The notes under the pieces were generated by a model. The model had not been told where the DNA came from. It worked only from the letters and a program-made list of their open reading frames with translations, and made no database searches. From assembly GCA_016763615.1 (NCBI GenBank), contig JAESTJ010000026.1, forward strand, positions 1-11,881: DNA of 11,881 bases. Direction: 5' to 3'. The DNA is from Minisyncoccota bacterium (GTDB lineage: Bacteria; Patescibacteriota; Minisyncoccia; Phycocordibacterales; UBA2100). A program made the position numbers and the translations under genes. Below, piece after piece: positions 6,883 to 10,408 of the stretch; the first letter of the stretch is position 1, and every line of letters begins with the position of its first letter.

Positions 6883-7026
6883 TCATTCCACAACCATTGA
6901 TGTGATAGCACGGAAAGCTTCGGCGACATCGCCAGAATTCTCTCCTAGGGCTATATTTTCCATTTCTCGAGCCTTGCTTCCATCTAATGACATACTGTTT
7001 AAATTTGAAAAAATAAAGGATTTCAT
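6883..7026 (-). CDS. 47-aa small ORF with strong Shine-Dalgarno
   Basis: A 47-residue ORF starts MKSFIFSNLNSMSLDG and ends ITSMVVE, with AGGAG (7032-7036 on the minus strand) five bases before the ATG. This is the best ribosome binding site in the window. It has no membrane segment or known motif; the middle is acidic and helical (AREMENIALGENSGDVAEAF). Upstream are an 18-bp perfect palindrome and an extended -10 box (TGCTATAAT), giving a leader of about 65 bases; a hairpin terminator candidate lies downstream. The organised signals support a real small protein. It could also be a leader peptide or the remnant of a longer gene. Confidence 0.55.
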   Translation of the reverse strand: MKSFIFSNLNSMSLDGSKAREMENIALGENSGDVAEAFRAITSMVVE

Positions 7027-7036
7027 ACGCACTCCT

Positions 7037-7054
7037 AATTGTTAGCTAACAATT
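7037..7054. promoter_or_regulatory. 18-bp perfect palindrome, operator candidate
   Basis: AATTGTTAG followed by CTAACAATT is a perfect palindrome lying between the promoter and the Shine-Dalgarno of the 47-aa ORF. The TTAGCTAA core resembles MarR/SlyA-type operators (recall, not tested). As RNA it would form a 7-bp stem ending at the ribosome binding site, so translational control is an alternative. Confidence 0.55.
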
Positions 7055-7099
7055 CCTCACGTGTATCAAGCGCGAAGAGAACGTGTCACCCTGCAATAG

Positions 7100-7108
7100 A
7101 TTATAGCA
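7100..7108 (-). promoter_or_regulatory. Extended -10 promoter of the 47-aa ORF
   Basis: The minus strand reads TGCTATAAT, a perfect extended -10. Transcription should begin near 7093, leaving a leader of about 65 bases with the palindrome and the Shine-Dalgarno. This differs from the leaderless pattern at most other genes here. Confidence 0.6.
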
Positions 7109-7149
7109 TAGTGGGAGTGGAGACTAATCCACAAAAGTGAATTATACGC

Positions 7150-7590
7150 TTAGTGATTCAATTCTTCCTTTATAGTACGAATCATGCTCTTAAAATAAAA
7201 ATCGATTGCATCTTCGACACCATTTTGAATTCTTTTCTCAAATTTGTTAAATGGATTCATGTCAATGATACTTTCGTTTTCTAAAATGATGCGTACCACC
7301 CAGCGATTCTGGGCTTCCGAAAAAATCCATCTTCCATCAAACACAATCCTTAGAGCTTCTGCTATTGCTGATGCCATAGGAAGCGCAGTATTGGAGTTAA
7401 TCAAATCGCGACTACTTCCCGACTTCTCAATATTGCTAATTAAAATTTCTATTGCATCGTCACAGTGATCAAGAAAAACTATCGCCTCGTCGCGGGTCTT
7501 AAATAATTCTAGCCCAAAAGGCTCTAAATATTTTTTGGCTTGTGCCTGAAAAAATAAATGGTTTCTATTTCGATTTCGAGTTTCATCCAT
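7150..7590 (-). CDS. Unknown 146-aa protein, possibly DUF3806-like, behind tRNA-Phe
   Basis: I do not recognise this protein with confidence. It is soluble. It has a charged N-terminus (MDETRNRNRN), a helix-rich first half, and a second half with ALPMASAIAEALRIVFDG, RWVVRIILE and DMNPFNKFEKRIQNG. The order of an A/G-rich helix, a WVV strand and a PFxxxxKRIxxG motif reminds me of DUF3806 proteins, an analogy from memory only. No membrane segment is present. The ATG lies ten bases after the mature 3' end of tRNA-Phe on the same strand, with no separate promoter or Shine-Dalgarno visible, so the message may be released by tRNA 3' processing. Confidence 0.6.
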   Translation of the reverse strand: MDETRNRNRNHLFFQAQAKKYLEPFGLELFKTRDEAIVFLDHCDDAIEILISNIEKSGSSRDLINSNTALPMASAIAEALRIVFDGRWIFSEAQNRWVVRIILENESIIDMNPFNKFEKRIQNGVEDAIDFYFKSMIRTIKEELNH

Positions 7591-7600
7591 ACACGTATTG

Positions 7601-7674
7601 TGCTTGGGGGCGGACTCGAACCGCCGACCCCTCGCTCTTCAAGCGAATGCTCTAACCAACTGAGCTACCCAAGC
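7601..7674 (-). tRNA. tRNA-Phe (GAA)
   Basis: The 74-nt cloverleaf has acceptor GCTTGGG/CCCAAGC, D arm GCTC/GAGC, anticodon arm TTCGC/GCGAG with loop TTGAAGA (anticodon GAA at 7638-7640), and T arm GGCGG/CCGCC with TTCGAGT. Discriminator A; CCA is not encoded. All stems pair, with one T-G wobble. A TATAAT box lies 20 bases upstream. Confidence 0.97.
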
Positions 7675-7694
7675 AGTGCGGAATATCGTATCAC

Positions 7695-7700
7695 ATTATA
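7695..7700 (-). promoter_or_regulatory. -10 box of tRNA-Phe
   Basis: The minus strand reads TATAAT, ending 20 bases before the tRNA 5' end and overlapping the stop codon of the broken HTH gene. No good -35 box is visible. It may drive both the tRNA and the 146-aa ORF behind it. Confidence 0.5.
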
Positions 7701-8395
7701 CCGATTCTTTCACTCCTTCTATCCATCCCATAACCTTGTTAAATTTATTAGTGTCATTAACTTGAATTGATAAAGTTCCGTTGGGTAGTCTGTTATACGC
7801 TAATCTTCTCTTACTTGCATTACTTACACCATAGGAAGGTCTACCAAAGTTACATTCATTCAATCCAGTTACCTCCATCCAGAACCTTCTTGTTTCATTT
7901 TCATTCATGTGCGGATACATATGAACGCGTGCTTTTATCTCTCTTTTTCTTACCTTAAGTATATCGATCAGAAAATTTATATATACTCTTACCATATCTG
8001 CATCCGAGTTTGCAAATGAACTGGATGAGACGTAGTTTCCTTTCCATTTCTAATTATTACTCTCTTATACCCTTCGCCCCAATACAACGCAACACCAACT
8101 AGTAAAAGTTCTCTGTTACTTAACTTCTTAATATTCTTTTTTGCTACTCCTCGGATTGTCCGAGCACGTTTGCGTGCCAAATGCGTTTGCATTTTATTGC
8201 GTTTAATAAGATGCTTTGACCCTTCTTTTATTCGTCCGTCTAAACGTGCTCTCGCTTTTTTAGTAAGTACCAAGTCTTTAAACCACCAGAAAGAGTAGAT
8301 TTGGGGATACCAAGTGTGCTATTTATCTCATTATAGCTTTGCCCCTTTATACGAAGTTTTAGTGCTCTCTTTTTCTTTTCCGTACTAGCTATCAT
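7696..8395 (-). pseudogene. Broken HTH protein of the CPR YWGEGYK family
   Basis: Three reading frames join into one protein of about 230 residues. The first part (8395 to about 8287) is a helix-turn-helix, with KGQSYNEINSTLGIPKSTLSG. The second (about 8284 to 8021) begins WFKDLVLTKKARARLD and carries LLLVGVALYWGEGYKR and the NGKETTSHPV turn. The third (about 8018 to 7696) begins SFANSDADMVRVYINFL and ends NKVMGWIEGVKES. I recall intact proteins with exactly this order in many Parcubacteria, where they look like DNA-binding, homing-endonuclease-like proteins. One base is missing at 8283-8287 and another at 8019-8021. Neither site is a homopolymer. True decay or assembly error are both possible. 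The promoter TGCTATAAT is intact. Confidence 0.8.
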
Positions 8396-8401
8396 CCATT
8401 A

Positions 8402-8410
8402 ATTATAGCA
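8402..8410 (-). promoter_or_regulatory. Extended -10 promoter of the HTH gene
   Basis: The minus strand reads TGCTATAAT, ending exactly six bases before the ATG at 8395. This predicts a leaderless message and favours that ATG over the out-of-frame ATG at 8399. Confidence 0.55.
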
Positions 8411-8433
8411 CGACGCCAGTACGATTCTAAAAC

Positions 8434-8763
8434 TTATTCACCAATATTTACAGCAGGAATGTTGTTGAGTAGGCTTTTAAATTTGTCCACAGGAATTAGA
8501 TTAGTCACATCTTGCACCTGACTACCTACATTTTGTAACTGTGCACCAGTTTGCTGTATTTGTGAATATGTATCAAGCAGGCTTGCCAAAATGGGTTGGA
8601 AGATAGTGAAGAATAAATATACAGGAATTCCGAGTACAACAGCATAAAATAGGATTTTAAAAATTGACCCCCAAAACGCTGCTCGCTTCATACTACGCAG
8701 CATTTTATTATTCTGTTGAACCATTTGGTACAGAGCGTCTATTTTTTTATCTCGTTCGGGCAT
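8434..8763 (-). CDS. Small single-pass membrane protein, unknown function
   Basis: The 109-aa protein has a charged helical N-terminus (PERDKKIDALYQMVQQNNKMLRSMKR), one long hydrophobic segment at about 32-56, and a Q/N/V-rich tail (65-109) that probably forms an amphipathic helix outside the membrane. Positive residues before the helix suggest a cytoplasmic N-terminus. I recall similar short proteins (helix with LRSMKRAA, then a membrane segment) in other Parcubacteria, but no function is known. An extended -10 (TGATATACT) lies six bases before the ATG, so it likely has its own leaderless transcript although it follows tRNA-Arg by only 31 bases. Confidence 0.75.
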   Translation of the reverse strand: MPERDKKIDALYQMVQQNNKMLRSMKRAAFWGSIFKILFYAVVLGIPVYLFFTIFQPILASLLDTYSQIQQTGAQLQNVGSQVQDVTNLIPVDKFKSLLNNIPAVNIGE

Positions 8764-8769
8764 GGCACT

Positions 8770-8778
8770 AGTATATCA
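8770..8778 (-). promoter_or_regulatory. Extended -10 promoter of the 109-aa membrane protein
   Basis: The minus strand reads TGATATACT, with exactly six bases between the box and the ATG at 8763, predicting transcription from the A of the start codon. Confidence 0.55.
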
Positions 8779-8794
8779 AAAGCTAACCTTTTTG

Positions 8795-8866
8795 TGCCCT
8801 CGCCTGGAATCGAACCGAGATCTAGTCCTTAGGAGGGACTTGTTTTATCCGTTAAACTACGAGGGC
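8795..8866 (-). tRNA. tRNA-Arg (CCT)
   Basis: The 72-nt cloverleaf has acceptor GCCCTCG/CGAGGGC, D arm GTTT/AAAC with GG in the loop, anticodon arm AGTCC/GGACT with loop CTCCTAA (anticodon CCT at 8831-8833, reading AGG), and T arm CTCGG/CCAGG with loop TTCGATT. The T stem has one C-A mismatch and one T-G wobble. Discriminator A; CCA is not encoded. A TATGAT box lies 11 bases upstream. Confidence 0.93.
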
Positions 8867-8884
8867 TTGAAAACACCTTATCAT

Positions 8885-8910
8885 AAAAGCCACCTTTGCA
8901 GGCGGCTTTT
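8885..8910 (-). terminator. Intrinsic terminator of the glutaredoxin gene
   Basis: AAAAGCCACC (8885-8894) pairs with GGCGGCTTTT (8901-8910) with one mismatch and a 6-base loop. It lies 20 bases after the glutaredoxin stop on the minus strand. The T-run is short (TTTT), so termination may be partial and may allow read-through into tRNA-Arg. Confidence 0.7.
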
Positions 8911-8930
8911 AAAAATTCTTCGTATCCTAC

Positions 8931-9179
8931 TTAGAGACCTAATTGTGTGCGTAACTTTCCTTCATCAAAACCAATAGTCATCTCATCACCAATAAAAATA
9001 ACTGGTACACCCATCTGGCCACTGCGAGTAACCATCTCCTGTGCTTTTTCTTGGTCGGCTGCTACATCGTGCTCAATGTATTCCACATTATTTTCCTTAA
9101 AAAATTCTTTAGCCTGCTGACAAAAGTGACATGTCGGTGTGCTATAAATTACTACTTCCTTTTTATTACTACCTTCCAT
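8931..9179 (-). CDS. Glutaredoxin-family thiol oxidoreductase
   Basis: The 82-aa thioredoxin-fold protein reduces disulfides in the cytoplasm. The first strand EVVIYSTPT leads into the CHFC redox pair (C17, C20) on a helix. The second strand is NVEYIEHDVA. The cis-proline loop is MGVPVIFIG (P59), followed by a glycine in TIGFDEGKL. This matches the short glutaredoxin/NrdH-like group; CHFC in place of CPYC or CVQC, and the single-domain size, fit the small forms seen in CPR. The reductant is unknown, since no glutathione gene is visible. A TAAAAT box lies seven bases before the ATG, and a TATACT box at 9209-9214 is an alternative promoter inside the upstream palindrome. Confidence 0.9.
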   Translation of the reverse strand: MEGSNKKEVVIYSTPTCHFCQQAKEFFKENNVEYIEHDVAADQEKAQEMVTRSGQMGVPVIFIGDEMTIGFDEGKLRTQLGL

Positions 9180-9210
9180 AGATTTTATTTTATCTTGCTA
9201 ACTGAACTAG

Positions 9211-9258
9211 TATACCCAGCACTAACTTTATTGTCGACCAAAGTTAGTGCTGGGTATA
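9211..9258. repeat. Perfect 19-bp inverted repeat between divergent genes
   Basis: TATACCCAGCACTAACTTT (9211-9229) is fully complementary to 9240-9258, with a 10-base loop containing GTCGAC. TATACT- and TATATC-like boxes lie at its two outer edges, pointing outward. No T-run follows on either strand. It sits between the glutaredoxin and PadR genes. It may be an operator, a cruciform or the footprint of a small palindromic element. Confidence 0.9.
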
Positions 9259-9294
9259 TCATTCCAAATTATTGAAGTCAGTGACTATGCATTT

Positions 9295-9323
9295 TTGACA
9301 AACTGTGTTTCTTTTGATATAAA
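9295..9323 (+). promoter_or_regulatory. Near-consensus sigma-70 promoter of the PadR gene
   Basis: TTGACA (9295-9300), a 17-base spacer ending in TGA, and TATAAA (9318-9323) form the strongest promoter in the window. Transcription should start near 9330, leaving a leader of about 37 bases. Confidence 0.85.
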
Positions 9324-9366
9324 AATGATAGTCTAATAGCTCAAAAAACTGAAGGGGAATCTTCTG

Positions 9367-9660
9367 ATGCGCCTACCAACAGAAACAGAATTAATCGTTA
9401 TAAGATTACTACTTAATGGCCTCGAGACTTACGCTTATGATTTAGTAAAGTTAGCCGACGGGCAACTTGCAAAAAATGGTATCTACGTCATTCTCCTTAG
9501 AATGACAGCAAGGAAACTAATCTCCGACCGGATGGAACAAAAAGTCAGACGACCTGGTCCTCGACGACGTCTTTATAAGCTCACCGATTTCGGGAGACAA
9601 GTCTATAAGGCGCATGAAGCTGCCTACAAAATTCTCAAGGACGCTAAAGTTAAAGAATGA
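9367..9660 (+). CDS. PadR-like winged-helix transcriptional regulator
   Basis: The 97-aa protein fits the N-terminal winged-helix domain of PadR regulators: TETELIVIRLLLNGLETYAYDLVKLA (helices 1-2), GIYVILLRMTARKLISDRME (recognition helix region), and the wing with GPRRRLYKLTDFGRQ (64-78), followed by a short C-terminal helix. PadR proteins are usually repressors that respond to small molecules or stress. This short form (subfamily 1-like) dimerises through its last helix. GAAGGGGA at 9351-9358 is a partial Shine-Dalgarno nine bases before the ATG. A near-consensus promoter precedes it. The target could be the 19-bp repeat upstream (autoregulation) or the 18-bp palindrome at 7037; neither is shown. 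Confidence 0.82.
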   Translation: MRLPTETELIVIRLLLNGLETYAYDLVKLADGQLAKNGIYVILLRMTARKLISDRMEQKVRRPGPRRRLYKLTDFGRQVYKAHEAAYKILKDAKVKE

Positions 9661-9677
9661 CAACTATGCACATTTTC

Positions 9678-9710
9678 AGAAACACAGGTATTCGTAACAC
9701 CTGTGTTTCT
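9678..9710. terminator. Bidirectional hairpin terminator
   Basis: AGAAACACAGGT (9678-9689) pairs perfectly with ACCTGTGTTTCT (9699-9710) around a 9-base loop. It lies between the convergent PadR and FtsB-like genes. The T-runs are broken by C and A, so it is a modest intrinsic terminator. Confidence 0.75.
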
Positions 9711-9712
9711 TA

Positions 9713-10093
9713 TTATCTAAATCCTAAGAATTTTACTACCCTTTCCCAAATCGTGGGTTTTTTAAATTCAATCACTTTCTCGGGTTCTGGAGTATCAATA
9801 AGAACAATCAGCTGCTCACTTTCTTTGCCAACATCAAATTTGTGACGAATTTCTTCCTCTAAACCACGTTCAGTACCTAGTCGGGCCAACTCTTCCTGAA
9901 GAGCCACTTCCCGCTCATGTAATGTAGCAAGCTCTTGTTCCGCTCTGTCACGATTCCCCTTTGCAAAATCCGCTTTTTGATACACTCCCCATGTACCCCT
10001 TGCAAAAAGCACAAAAATTACAAAAAGTACTAGCAGGCCGACTTTACCAAAAACTATCTTCCTAAAGAGCAATTTGTCGCTTATGCGTAGCAT
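9713..10093 (-). CDS. FtsB/DivIC-like septum formation protein
   Basis: The 126-aa bitopic membrane protein has a short basic N-terminus, one transmembrane helix at about 16-35, a coiled coil at about 40-74 (QELATLHEREVALQEELARLG) and the FtsB/DivIC tail GLEEEIRHKFDVGKESEQLIVLID (77-100). It then continues with a KPTIWERVVKFLGF tail. Proteins of this family join FtsL and FtsQ in the divisome and link septal peptidoglycan synthesis to FtsZ. The IR.KF.VGK.SE..IVLID pattern is the diagnostic part. The ATG at 10093 follows an extended -10 box by eight bases. It diverges from the 52-aa ORF with only 19 bases between start codons. Confidence 0.87.
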   Translation of the reverse strand: MLRISDKLLFRKIVFGKVGLLVLFVIFVLFARGTWGVYQKADFAKGNRDRAEQELATLHEREVALQEELARLGTERGLEEEIRHKFDVGKESEQLIVLIDTPEPEKVIEFKKPTIWERVVKFLGFR

Positions 10094-10094
10094 A

Positions 10095-10103
10095 TGTTAG
10101 TAT
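10095..10103 (+). promoter_or_regulatory. Extended -10 promoter of the 52-aa ORF
   Basis: The plus strand reads TGTTAGTAT, that is TG-n-TAGTAT, ending nine bases before the ATG at 10113. It overlaps by two bases the box for the opposite gene. Confidence 0.45.
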
Positions 10104-10110
10104 TGTACCA
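10102..10110 (-). promoter_or_regulatory. Extended -10 promoter of the FtsB-like gene
   Basis: The minus strand reads TGGTACAAT, identical to the box before the PrsW-like gene. It ends eight bases before the ATG at 10093, so the leader would be about two bases or none. Confidence 0.55.
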
Positions 10111-10112
10111 CT

Positions 10113-10271
10113 ATGAGTTTTTTGTTTGAGGAGAAAACAAGTAAAATTATGAAATGGGTAGGCGGTTTCTTTGCCGTTATCATCATAATTAGTATGTTGC
10201 TACTCTACGCCCCTGGACTTCTTTCAGGCTCAGGTGGAGCTCTTCCTTCGCACTCAGCTCCAGTTTCTTAG
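10113..10271 (+). CDS. 52-aa single-pass membrane protein
   Basis: This short ORF begins MSFLFEEKTSKIMKWVGG and has a hydrophobic segment at about 19-38 (FFAVIIIISMLLLYAPGLL region), then a Gly/Ser/Pro-rich tail to a TAG at 10269-10271. The amphipathic start, the helix and the short extracytoplasmic tail look like a genuine small membrane protein. The -10 box nine bases before the ATG and the back-to-back arrangement with the division gene support expression. Function unknown. It could work with the divisome, but that rests only on position. Confidence 0.6.
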   Translation: MSFLFEEKTSKIMKWVGGFFAVIIIISMLLLYAPGLLSGSGGALPSHSAPVS

Positions 10272-10283
10272 GTTAGTGGTAAC

Positions 10284-10408
10284 TAGAACCTGCATTTTCG
10301 GATACAGTTCTAGGAGCACGAGAAAAATATTTCGAAGACCTATCGAACATAGGTTTAGAAATGTTTTTTAAAGTGCAACAACGAAATGTACCGAAAATGC
10401 AGGTTCTA
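10284..10408. mobile_element. 121-bp nested palindrome with TA flanks (MITE-like candidate)
   Basis: TAGAACCTGCATTTTCGG (10284-10301) is perfectly complementary to 10391-10408. If the outer TA on each side is a target duplication, the element is 10286-10406 with 16-bp terminal repeats. Inside, ATTTC-(GA)-AGACCTAT pairs with ATAGGTTT-(A)-GAAAT, and GCAC with GTGC, so the whole unit folds as one imperfect palindrome. The right end overlaps the lepA stop codon. No ORF is present. It could instead be a structured 3' end shared by the convergent 52-aa gene and lepA. Confidence 0.55.

Noticed and set aside
6657..6905. An 82-aa plus-strand ORF over the hairpin region
   Set aside because: Its composition is odd (Cys, Arg and Phe scattered), it overlaps the 88-aa gene's start antisense, and it has no promoter or ribosome site.
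9211..9258. Integron attC site
   Set aside because: The arms do not contain GTTRRRY/RYYYAAC core sites and no integron integrase or cassette array is visible.
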